A stretch of 64,000 nucleotides of DNA, taken from assembly GCA_003116975.1 (NCBI GenBank), contig BGKB01000111.1:62001-126000 (forward strand), written 5' to 3'. Made by a program: the position numbers and the translations under genes. This document shows, piece after piece, positions 31,604-41,443 of the stretch (positions are counted from its first letter, which is position 1; every line of letters begins with the position of its first letter). The notes under the pieces are model-generated. The model did not search any database, had not been told where the DNA came from, and saw only the letters and a list, made by a program, of their open reading frames with translations. The DNA is from Aurantiochytrium sp. KH105. Its lineage: Eukaryota; Sar; Bigyra; Thraustochytrida; Thraustochytriidae.

Positions 31604-34600
31604 CTACGGCGAGGCGCGGACGCGCTGCAGCACGCAGGGCTGGCCGAGAGGCGCCTCGCACCAAAAGGCGGTCCCGTGGACGCCGGGGTCGAGCACGCGG
31701 CCCGCGTCGCCGTCGACGCGGAACTCCTTCCAGCGAGCGCCGCCACTGGCCGCGCTCTCCGGCACGTAGCAGTGGGCACCGCCGGCGCCCTCGCTCAGTA
31801 CAGGGCAGACGAGCAGGTCCGCGCCGAGCATAAACTGGTGACGCAGGCGAAAGGTCGCCGGGTCATTGGGGAACTCAACCCAGACGCCGCGCATCATGGG
31901 CACTCCTGTGCGTCGCGCGTCGGCGAGAAGACGTCTTTTCAGCGGCCAGAGATCCTCGTGCATACGAAGGAGACCTTGCACGTCTTTTCGGCCGCATAAA
32001 GCGTCAAGCTGGAGCGCTGCGGGCAGAGGCCGCTGCGAGAGGCCCATACCTGAGTGAGTAAGTAATGTTGGGCTGGCAAAGACCGCGAGCTCGAGCCAGC
32101 GAATCATAAGATCCGTGGATCGAGTGAAGCGCATGAGCCCAAACGAGTCCCACGTCCTGTAGACGCCACCAATGTACGATGCTGTTGCTGGCATTCCTGC
32201 AATCCCAGAGTTTAAAATCCCCGTGAGTGCGCTCGCAAGACCATCGTGCGCGTCCCAAGTCATGAGCTGCTCACCCGTTGTGTGCAGCTGCACGTACGGA
32301 AGTGATCGCAACGTAGCTGTACGAGAAATCACCAGTGCGTCATCACCAGCAACGCGCCGACCTGCCGCAGCCGAGGTCTCCAGCCACTTTCCCGCATAGC
32401 GAATGTGCGCTTCCGTATTGCCTGTGGCCACTGCAAAAGTGTTTGTCTTCTTGGCTACCGGGTATCCATCGCCGTGGTCCGCAACCCAGCCATCAGACCA
32501 ACGTCCTGCGTGCACCAGCACATCCTCATACCACGCTTGGCAGTCGGCGTCAAGAAGATTTATGATTCCATAGCGTAAACTTCCCTCCACGTCCACAGCT
32601 TTGACGACCGGGTTACCGACATCCTCGTCCACCACAAGACACCCATTGGCAAGAGCGTCTGCGTACGTGCTATTGGGCGACGCACTTGCGCTCACCGGAT
32701 GTGCGTGCTGCATCGTTGCTGCAACGTATGGACTAAAGTATGCAAGTACTCTTAATCCTGGGTACGACTCTCGCAAGCGATCCACAAAGTCGTCGATATT
32801 GGGATAACGGGCATTGTCTGGTGTCCAGTCAAGTGATGGCGAGTACCCAAAGCCCGTGCTCACCACGCCAGCCCAATCGCGCAATATCACAGCCGCAACA
32901 GAAACATTGGCTGAACTGTACCGCTTCAAGGTTGTTTCCACAGCGTGCACTCCGCCACCAGCCGTGACAATTATACCTTGTCCTGCCCAGGCAGGCAGCG
33001 AGCTCGATGCGGCGAACTCTCGGCGTTTTTCATCTTCGTACATGCTCGAATGGTCTGACAAGGTATCCAGACGTTGCATCTCTCCATCACGTTGCTCGTC
33101 CTGCGAGAGGCCTTGGAGCATGTTGCGCTGATGAGCAGCTAAGATGCTGCGAGTCCAATTTTCTGCGCCTGGCTGTAGAATCGCAGAGAACGACGCATCA
33201 AACATCGCCAGATTTTTTATGCGCGGCGTAATCACCTCCATGCCAATACGATCGGTTTCAATCAGGTCAAAGACTGTCATGAAGTCGTGATGCATGGCCG
33301 CAGCGCGACCGCGCGAAGTCACGTACGATGGTATGGCTGTGTGCACATGCTGCCAGCTTCCACCTGTGTCCTCGTTAAATCTGTTCATGAAAAAGGTAAA
33401 GGGTTGCAATCCACGCCCATACCCTTTATTACTTGCGATCACCGGAATGCATCCTTGCGCAAAGTTAGAGTACGAAAGCTGTGTCCCAAAACCAAGCAAC
33501 TGCTCTTCCGCGTCGCGGGCATACACAATGTAGACGCGCGAGCCATCATGAAGGACGTCGTTGGTAAATGTGATATTTACATGCATTGTGAAGCTTGCTG
33601 ATTGCGGATACACGTCTTGTTCTTTTCCTGATGCATCTTCCCGAGCAGCAAAGGTGACCTCGTAGGGAAGCACATGTGAAGGTGTGTGAAGGTCGCCAAC
33701 GATCTGAACCCGATTCCCCGATAACAAACGTGCCTCACGAATCGTCTGCTTTCCGCTGAGGGAATGCACGGTATCAGAAAAGTAAAAGATGTTCACGATA
33801 GACCACGATACCATCGATGCAGTCCCTGCGGCAATAAACGACTCTCCGCGCACGCTTTGCCAGACTGTATTTCCTGGTGAGAGACGGTCGTGAATCACTA
33901 CCGTCGTGGACTCCAGGTCGGGAGACTCGGACCGAAACTCGAGCTGCAAGGCGTCACCCAAAGGAAATGACGAGCGAACGGAAGACTCCAAGACGAGCTT
34001 GCGCCGTGGAGCATAGGGATCGCCGAGCGCCGAGATGCACTGCGAATTGGGTTCAAAAGAGTAAAAAGAGAGAATCAGCGAAAAAGAGCAAACCGCGAGC
34101 GCAAGAATATAAGCGCTGCATCCAAAGACAAACGGGGCGTGCGAGGCGCGACAAAATGAAGCTGCTGCGTTTGCGATAGAGTCTCGGGAGAAACCACGTC
34201 TTCGTCGCTCCTGCGGCGCACGAATATCCCACTCGACGTCGGAAGACCCAACATTATGAAACTCATCCGAGTCAGTGTCTCCATGCTCGTTGTCCGCTTC
34301 ATCTTCTTCTCTTTCTTGTTGATGTTCTTCACTGACAGTTCTGTGAAAAACTTCAGCATGCTGCTCGACATCGCCAGGGATAACACTCGCTCGTGCATTG
34401 TTGTGTTCGCGCGGCATGCTGGTAACCTCGGCTCTTTCGTCGTCCTCCTCTTCAGCAGCAGGGTCCGCGAGAAGAGGTGTCTGCAGCGCTTGATTTGCTG
34501 CTTGCTCTCCGTGATTCTCCTCGGTCATTGATCCAAGCGGTGGACGACGGCGGCGCTGCGGAAGAAGACGAAGCAGGAAAGCAAGACAAGCGTGTTCCTC

Positions 34601-35050
34601 GAATGGAAAGGAGCTCACATAGCCGATGCCTGCCAGCAAAACACTGATGACAAGCATGCGCTGCGCCGTCAACCAGAATGCACCCGTCCAGTTTGCTCCT
34701 GTATAATAGGCGTCCGAGGCAGCATTGGAACGATACACCAGGAGCACCAGGAGGCAGCCCAAGCACAGCTGGATGGCTCGAATAAAGGTGCCCACGCTGA
34801 CAAAGCGCCAAAAGACCACGGCCGCGGGAACAGAGACAAAGACGTAAAGCACGGCGACAGCTGCAATGATTCCGCGCAGCGCTACGCCCGGAACAGGCGG
34901 GTCCCAGGCATTTGGCACCGCTGGCTCGGTCCAACCGTAGTCGAAGACAAGGCATAAGAGGCCCAAGCCGCCGGCTGCAAGCTGCAAGGTGCCGCCATCG
35001 CACAGCAGCTGCAAGAACCCTGTCGAGCGCCCGGCGCCCGCTGGTCGCAT
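31604..35050 (-). CDS. Multi-span membrane glycoside hydrolase family 31 protein (YihQ/MYORG-like)
   Basis: An 1148-residue alpha-glycosidase-type enzyme. Four hydrophobic helices lie at about residues 12-36, 57-84, 88-106 and 123-147. An acidic, Glu/Asp/His-rich loop (about 175-285) and a fifth helix (about 306-331) follow. A GH31 beta-sandwich and barrel occupy about 345-1148. Barrel motifs match the YihQ sulfoquinovosidase branch: ILRDWAG (722-728), the nucleophile region WVADHGD (Asp858), and TWDAHDGLAS (931-940). In E. coli YihQ the acid/base Asp sits in GDQ; here the aligned position reads GEQ (Glu927). The family's usual GGY reads GGVY. Catalysis may therefore differ or be lost. The catalytic part is probably lumenal or extracellular. 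GH31 is firm; substrate and activity are unknown. Confidence 0.88.
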   Translation of the reverse strand: MRPAGAGRSTGFLQLLCDGGTLQLAAGGLGLLCLVFDYGWTEPAVPNAWDPPVPGVALRGIIAAVAVLYVFVSVPAAVVFWRFVSVGTFIRAIQLCLGCLLVLLVYRSNAASDAYYTGANWTGAFWLTAQRMLVISVLLAGIGYVSSFPFEEHACLAFLLRLLPQRRRRPPLGSMTEENHGEQAANQALQTPLLADPAAEEEDDERAEVTSMPREHNNARASVIPGDVEQHAEVFHRTVSEEHQQEREEDEADNEHGDTDSDEFHNVGSSDVEWDIRAPQERRRRGFSRDSIANAAASFCRASHAPFVFGCSAYILALAVCSFSLILSFYSFEPNSQCISALGDPYAPRRKLVLESSVRSSFPLGDALQLEFRSESPDLESTTVVIHDRLSPGNTVWQSVRGESFIAAGTASMVSWSIVNIFYFSDTVHSLSGKQTIREARLLSGNRVQIVGDLHTPSHVLPYEVTFAAREDASGKEQDVYPQSASFTMHVNITFTNDVLHDGSRVYIVYARDAEEQLLGFGTQLSYSNFAQGCIPVIASNKGYGRGLQPFTFFMNRFNEDTGGSWQHVHTAIPSYVTSRGRAAAMHHDFMTVFDLIETDRIGMEVITPRIKNLAMFDASFSAILQPGAENWTRSILAAHQRNMLQGLSQDEQRDGEMQRLDTLSDHSSMYEDEKRREFAASSSLPAWAGQGIIVTAGGGVHAVETTLKRYSSANVSVAAVILRDWAGVVSTGFGYSPSLDWTPDNARYPNIDDFVDRLRESYPGLRVLAYFSPYVAATMQHAHPVSASASPNSTYADALANGCLVVDEDVGNPVVKAVDVEGSLRYGIINLLDADCQAWYEDVLVHAGRWSDGWVADHGDGYPVAKKTNTFAVATGNTEAHIRYAGKWLETSAAAGRRVAGDDALVISRTATLRSLPYVQLHTTGEQLMTWDAHDGLASALTGILNSGIAGMPATASYIGGVYRTWDSFGLMRFTRSTDLMIRWLELAVFASPTLLTHSGMGLSQRPLPAALQLDALCGRKDVQGLLRMHEDLWPLKRRLLADARRTGVPMMRGVWVEFPNDPATFRLRHQFMLGADLLVCPVLSEGAGGAHCYVPESAASGGARWKEFRVDGDAGRVLDPGVHGTAFWCEAPLGQPCVLQRVRASP

Positions 35051-35593
35051 CCTCCCTCGCTCGCCGCTGGTGTCGCGCGTCCCCGACGCGTCTCGGCGAG
35101 GTCCCGAACTGCGTCGCGCCCGCCCACGGGATTGAGGCTCAAGTCTCCTTCGGCGGGGCCCCGAGGCCGCGCCGCTGCTGGCCTCGACGCGCCGGCGCCG
35201 GCCTCACCGCCCGCACTGCCCGTCGCGCTCCTCGACGCTGCGCCGCGGGCGCGCAGACCGGAGAAGCGAGTCGTCGATGATGCAGAATTGGAATTCTTCT
35301 TCCACGGCGGCGGCGGCGGGTGAATGATTTCTTTGGACAACCCATTTTGGCCTTACGTGACAGGCACGGGCTGTCCGAGATGGTCTTCCTCGGTCGAGAG
35401 CTCGGAAAGACGAGACAGGCCGAAACGGGCCGTCCGAGAGGGAGACTGCCAAAGGTTGCCGTGTTGTGTGGCAATTCATTTCTGGGGATAGGCCTAGAGG
35501 TGATAAACGAAGCAAAGACCGTTTCCATACTGCTTTCTTTTATTATCGTTCCTCGCGTCGAGGCTACGCTACCTATATACCTACCTACCATGC
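35051..35593. other. Intergenic region between LRR and GH31 genes
   Basis: About 540 bases between two minus-strand genes. It contains a perfect TAGGCCTA palindrome at 35489-35496 and GC-rich sequence just before the GH31 start. No gene is seen. Confidence 0.5.
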
Positions 35594-38500
35594 TTACTCA
35601 AGTTTGCGACGTTTGTTGCTCTTATTAGAGTGGCCAGAAGGAAACGGCGGTGGAATAAAGTCGACTTCCACCAGAAATTGACTGATGAGCGGTACTCGTA
35701 TGAAGATGTCGCGGATTTCCGCTCTCGCAGCCACGATGCGATCCTGAAACTTAGCGATCCTTTGAAGCTTTGCGATCACATGCGGAGATGCTTCGCCGTC
35801 CGCTGAAATCGTGCTCGAAGAAGCAGTCCCAGAGCTCAGAGCGATTCCATCGTGTGGTGGCCGCAACTCCTCAAAAGCTGACATGAGACAGATGCGAGAG
35901 CAAATATATAAAGTGAATCTCATCTCCAACAGACTTTTTTCCAGGACTTGCAGCTGGGCACGCAACTTTGCCATCGTTGCGTTGAGGCGAAAGTGATACT
36001 CCATGACATCTGCCCAGGGGTTCATCACTTCCTCTCCGTCTTCATCATCGTCTTCCTCGTCCTCGTTCGCCATGTCGGCGAACATACCCATTCCCAGGAA
36101 TTCGACGTCCCCGGTAACCATGAAATTCGCTTCCAGGGCAGAAGAAAGTGCTTCGATCCCGACGCGACCCATATTTTTGAAGTTCAAGCTGTGCAAAGAC
36201 GGTGCAAGTCAGTCGAAGGGTAAGAAAATGAGAGAAGAGCGCGTGCCGTGCGAGGGAAAAGAATAGAAGAAGAAGAAGAAGAAGAAAAACGTACCCTATC
36301 TGTGTCAATGTTTTGCTGCGGCGGAGCAAGTTGGCCAACGCGAGGGCTCCCTCGTCGGTGACTGTCACATTGTTGACACTGCGCGAGAGTAAATACAAAT
36401 GTTGCGCGGACAACCATTGCCGAACCGTTAGTCAAACAACGCACATAGCTGGTTGCATGATTGTCCGATGGTGACGTACCTGAACTCTCGTGCGTAAGGA
36501 CTCTCGATAAGGGCATTTGCAAGTGCCGTCACGCCGCGATCCGTAAGCGACGTTGCAAACATGCTGCGCGTCACAAAATCAATGGTGCGCGGGCGAAGAC
36601 GTCAGTGACTTGGAACAAAGCACTTGGTAGTCTCTCGCGACCGCGATCATGTGAAAAACGTACTCGATCACCCGCAAACTTCCGAGCCGGCCGGCGACGG
36701 CTAGCGCACCGGCGTCTCCTACATTTTTGTTGTTTCCGAGCCTGTCAGCGATTTGAATTCAGCGATTTGTTAGGTTGCCGATCAAGCGATTTTGAATGAT
36801 AACTCTCTTTCATCATTTCTGAGACAACGTACAAGAGTGCTTGAAGTGTTCCGAGGCCTTCCGCGAGACCTTGCGTGCCCACTTCACCGATGTGGTTGTA
36901 CCAGAGACTATGTTGAAGCGAAAGTGCGTCGGTCAGAGCTCGTGCATATGGGAGATGATATTGTGACACTGAAGCGCAGCGTCAACGTACATGAGATCTT
37001 GAAGGACTTTGTTCGTTTTCAGGCAAGCACCGAGCGCGCAGGCTCCAGCATCCCCGATTTGGTTGTCCCCAAGACTGAGAATATATCGTATAAGCACGGC
37101 ACAGCACAGCGCAGCATGAAAGGTCAGCTTCTGGTTCTCAACTTGCGTAGATGTTGTGGAGAAAGGTAAAACGTACTCGATAATCCTTAAGCGTGGGTGA
37201 GTCCCGAGTCCGCGGCTCAACGCCGCGGCGCCAGCATCGCCTAATTCATTCTCGCCCAATCTGTCTCGCAGAATTTGATTGCGTCAGTCAGTGAAACTTG
37301 ATCGCGAAAGAGGGCGGCCACTTCGTTAGAAAAACGTACAAAAGCTTCTCCAAAGTTGTGTTTTGAGCGAGCCCAGCGCCCAGTGCGTTGGCACCTTCTG
37401 CGCCAATTTTGTTGTGCTTCAAACTGCAGGTTATTGGATCAGGTACGGAACGGTCAGTCAAACGTGCTTCGAAAAAATCGCGTGACGTAGGCGCACTTAC
37501 TTGAGCAAAACAAGATGACGAGTTGCAGCGAGCCCTGTGGCAATGCAAGCGGCACCGTGATTGCCAAGCCCGCATTCGTGCAAGCTGCGAGAGAAGAAAG
37601 AGATACATAAAGAGAACATGTTAGAGGAAGAGGCGTTTTTACTTCTATTCCCCCCCCTCTCTTTCCGTGAATCGGCCGAGTTCAACTTACTTGAGTTGTT
37701 GCAGCCTATTAGAATTCATTATTGTCGTGAGGCTGTTGATACCAGCTACATTTGGATTCAGGCTACATAGACTGCGAGAGCAAAGGCACATGGATGTTAA
37801 CGTGAGAGCGCGAAGAACAATTTGTCGCAAGCACAGAAAACGTACTTGAGGTATTCGAGAGAAGGATGCTCTCCGGCGCTCTTACACAAAGCGGCAAAGC
37901 CTTCGTCACTAATTGGGTTTTTCCAAAGTCTATGAGCATCGGAAAATTGTTAGTTTGTGTGCGTGTATACGAAAGAGAAGAACGGCCGGCACTCGCATTT
38001 AAAGAGGACTTGTCCGGAAAAACGTACTCTAATCGTAAAAGACGAGGGTGGCGCAGCACGCCATCTGCGAGCGTCTGTGCGCCCGCGTTATCGATGTTGT
38101 TTCGCACAAGTCTGGACACAGTGGCGCTGGTTAGTAAAACTATGCTCATTGCGTGGGGCAAAGGGCAAGGAAAGGGTGAACGGGTGCTGCGGCGGTGTAC
38201 GTACACGAACTCTTCGAGAGACTCATTATGCTCCAGAAAGAGATCCACAAGAGTCATGGCGTGCAGTCTGTTGTTTGTCAAGCTTTGAATTTATCGCGAA
38301 GGAATGAGTTGTCAGCACATGGACGATCTTGAAATAAGAGGCAACAGGGTTGCCTACGAATACCTTTCGCTCGACTTACTCTAGCACGCGCAAGTTCTCG
38401 CAACTGCTCAGGGCATCGTACAGGCGCGCGGCAGCGGCATCGTCGAGTCCTAATTTCTCAAGTCTGTGTACAGATATTCCAAATAATGGAAGTCAGCATT

Positions 38501-40051
38501 TTTGTGCACGAGAGTTCGGGTTCATAGCATTTTGTGAAGATAAATCAAACATGCAAGGTCGGGTATTAAGGGGTACGTACCGTAACGTTTTCAGGCTTTG
38601 ATTTGCGCGGAAAGAGTCGAAGAGGAGCTGCGTCACAGGATGACAGACAACTTCGTAATTCGGTGTTCCTTGGCACGAAAGGCTTCTCATGAAGAAATCG
38701 ACCAAAAGCGAGGAGAAATGGGTATACAGTCACGTTAGTTCGCACAGCGAGTCACGACTTTTGTGCTGTCAAGAAGCTGCTTTCATGGAAGAGTATCATC
38801 ATACGTACTAGAGCTCTCGGAGCGAGGTTGAGTGTGTGATGCCTCGAGCCAGATGAGGCAGACCTTCTATGCCAAGCTTGCAGCAATCGACTCTGTGCGG
38901 CCGTGGAAGGATATGAGGTGAGCATCTGATTCATTGCGAGTGTGCGGGGAGAAGGAGTTGATCGACAGAGAGTCAAAGCAAAGGGGGCTGAGATGAATGG
39001 GACTGACTGTCTGATGGAAACTTACTCCAGGACACGAAGGGACGTTGAACTCTGCAAAAGGTCTCCAAGGGCCTTCCCGCCGATGTCACCTGCTGTTTCT
39101 CCACGCAAGCTGTAGAAAAGCCAGCAAGTCGTGGGCAACGAAAGATTAGTGAAGGAGTCAGTAAGAACTGAGCGGGCTCGTAACGTTTGGGGCCCGGTCT
39201 GGTCTACCTTGCCGAGGACTGAAGTTTGAGTTCTTTTGGCACTTACGAGAGTTTTTGCAGCATTGGGAAAGACTCGAGCGTCGATGCGACCGCCGCGACA
39301 TGTTCGGCGAGGAGATTATTTTGATCAAGACTGCGCAGGAAGCGTGTTATGTTTTCGCTGTGTCAGTTCTTGCCGCCGGCACAACAAAAGGAGGGTCGAA
39401 ACGATCCGAAGCGAAGCGACGCGAGGTCGGTCTCCGCTGATGTGCGCAAGAAGAGGATTCTGCTTTATTGACGTACCCGATCTCCCGGACTGAGAGAGCC
39501 TTTCTCACTTCGGCTTCGATTTCGTCGACGGAATTCGTCACGAGCTTCACCGTGGTGACCCTTTCGCTCAGCTCGGTGGTGTCTGGGAAAAGGTTGGAGT
39601 TGGTGACCCTGCGAGGATGCTCTTTCTCTGTCAGCTAGATTCGGCCCATCTCCTCGTGTGCTCTGCGGTACATATCACCACAGATAGGAAGCGAAACCTA
39701 CTTCACGGTCTTGAGAGTTTTCCCAAGTGCTCGAAAAACCTGTGCCAGCTCGGGCGCCGCGAGGTTCCCGTGTATCCTGCATCCGCAAGGCCGCCAGGCA
39801 AGGCCGTCAGCTCTCCCGCTCCTGCGTCGGCCCCTCCTCCCTCCCTCCCTCCCTCCCTCCCTCCCTGGGCGAGCTCCTCGCCGCTTACACAATCAACTCG
39901 CAGACGCGCACGTGCGCTGCACGAAGCCCGGCCCCCTCGATCGAGCGCCCTGTCCCCTCGCCCGCGCTCCGCACCGCGCCCTCGGCGCCTTCCTCTCCCT
40001 CCCGCCCACGTACCAGACCTCCTCGCCGCCGCGCAGCACCTCGTGCGCCAT
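35594..40051 (-). CDS. 21-exon leucine-rich repeat protein (ribonuclease-inhibitor/NLR type)
   Basis: Spliced protein of 753 residues. Exons (transcript order, minus strand): 40014-40051, 39702-39776, 39477-39608, 39247-39330, 39026-39109, 38809-38892, 38581-38682, 38380-38463, 38205-38282, 38028-38111, 37846-37929, 37691-37771, 37501-37584, 37340-37423, 37177-37260, 36991-37074, 36833-36907, 36664-36741, 36480-36563, 36295-36378, 35594-36188. Every junction is GT-AG and phase 2, and the frame stays open throughout. Exons 4-20 each encode one 28-residue RI-type LRR of the form LxxNxIGDxGAxALAxxLxxxxxLxxL; most are exactly 84 nt. The last exon adds an acidic segment (EDEEDDDEDGEE), a helical region and a Lys/Arg-rich end (NKSNKRRKLE) resembling a nuclear signal. 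No NACHT, kinase or membrane domain is present, so function is unknown beyond protein binding. Exon 1 and its weak acceptor are the least certain part. Confidence 0.85.
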
Positions 40052-41443
40052 GGCCGCGCGCGCCGCGATGGCGCTCTGCCGCGGCCTGTGCTCTGCTCTG
40101 CTCCCTCCCTCTCCCGTCCTGTCCTGTCCTCTGCTCTCCTCTTCTCTTCTCAGCTCCGCGCAGGACCGGCACGCCGCGGCAGTCGCGACGCGCGCGGTCC
40201 CGCCCCGCCGCGGCCGCTGCGCTGCGTGGTGCGCTGCGTGGTGCGCTCTCTGCTGCGCGCGGAGCGGGCTCGGCACGTGCTCGTGGGATGCGGCTGCGGC
40301 TGCGGCGGCGGGATGGCGGGCATGGCGATGACGATGGCGATGGCGATGGCGATGGCGAGGCGGCGCGCGCCCGTCTTGAGGACGCGGCTGGCTGGCGGCG
40401 GCTGCAGGCGGGCCGCAACCGTTCGCGCGCTGGCGGGCTGGTTCCTTCCTTTTCCTTTCCTTTGCTTTCCTTTCCACGAGTCGCGGTCGCTCGTTCGTGC
40501 GTGCGCGTGCGTGGATATGGATGAGCGTTCTCTTCCCCGCGAGAGACCGCGAAGTGGTGCTCGCCGCTCCCGCTGCTCGGCGACGCTGCTCGCGCCTCCG
40601 CGGGCACGCAGCGGGGGCGCGCGGCGCGGCAGGCAGGCAGGCAGGGTCGCGTCGCCGGCGCGGCCGCGAGCGAGGGAGCAGCGCATGCGGCCGGCAGCGG
40701 AAGCGTCTTGGCGTTGGGCGGAAGGGATGGCATCTTGAGGCCGGGCTTGCGTCAGCATGACGTCAGACGCAGCCAAGCCGCCATCGCCGCTGGCAAGGAG
40801 CAGTCGAGGCGAGCGAGCGAAGCCTGCGGAGCTCGACGACGCGCCACCGTGTCGTGGCCGTCCGTCGACATCATCGACATCGCCGCCGCTGCCGCTGCTG
40901 CAGTGCTGCTCGCGTCGTCCGGAGCGAGGCTTCGTTCGCTGCGCGGGCTACCCAGCCACCCAGCAGAAGTGGGTCCGCACCCGCGGTCCCGTGCCTCCGG
41001 GAGGAAGCTTTGGGACGTTACGACGCGACAGAGAACTCTGTTACTTACTGTTACTCCTTACAACGCAAGTCTAGGGCGTGAGGTCACGCGAGCCAGCGCG
41101 CTCGTTAGAGGGAAAGAGGGAGAGCGTGAGAGAGGGAGGGAGGCAGGCAGCGATCGCGGTCTCTTAGCGCGTCTGGCGCTGAGGATCTTTCTTGCTTGCC
41201 CTCTGCAGCTGCCAACAACTCCACCAGCACCACTGGCAGCAGAAAGAGGCGGCGAAGGCTAGGCCGAGAAGCGACTTGTCAAACTTGAACGGCCCATCAA
41301 CGACGTCAGCTGCGTATTGCAGTTGCTGGCAGTTGCTGATGGCCCCTTTCAGGCCTAGAATGATTGTATGGACAAGAAAACAAGAGGGAAGGAAGCGGAT
41401 TGACAATGTGAAAAAAGAAAAAAGAAAAAAATGCAGGCCTAGT
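40052..41443. other. Intergenic region between ACSL and LRR genes
   Basis: About 1.4 kb. It contains a GATGGC repeat (about 40323-40359) and AGGCCTAG at 41351-41358 and 41435-41442, the latter just past the ACSL stop. Long Arg/Ala frames on both strands (39885-40733 minus and others) are composition artefacts. Confidence 0.5.

Noticed and set aside
39885-40733. Minus-strand 282-codon frame and overlapping plus frames upstream of the LRR gene
   Set aside because: Arg/Ala/Pro-rich, with His-Arg repeats from a GATGGC microsatellite. Only the short LRR exon 1 at 40014-40051 fits the splicing pattern.
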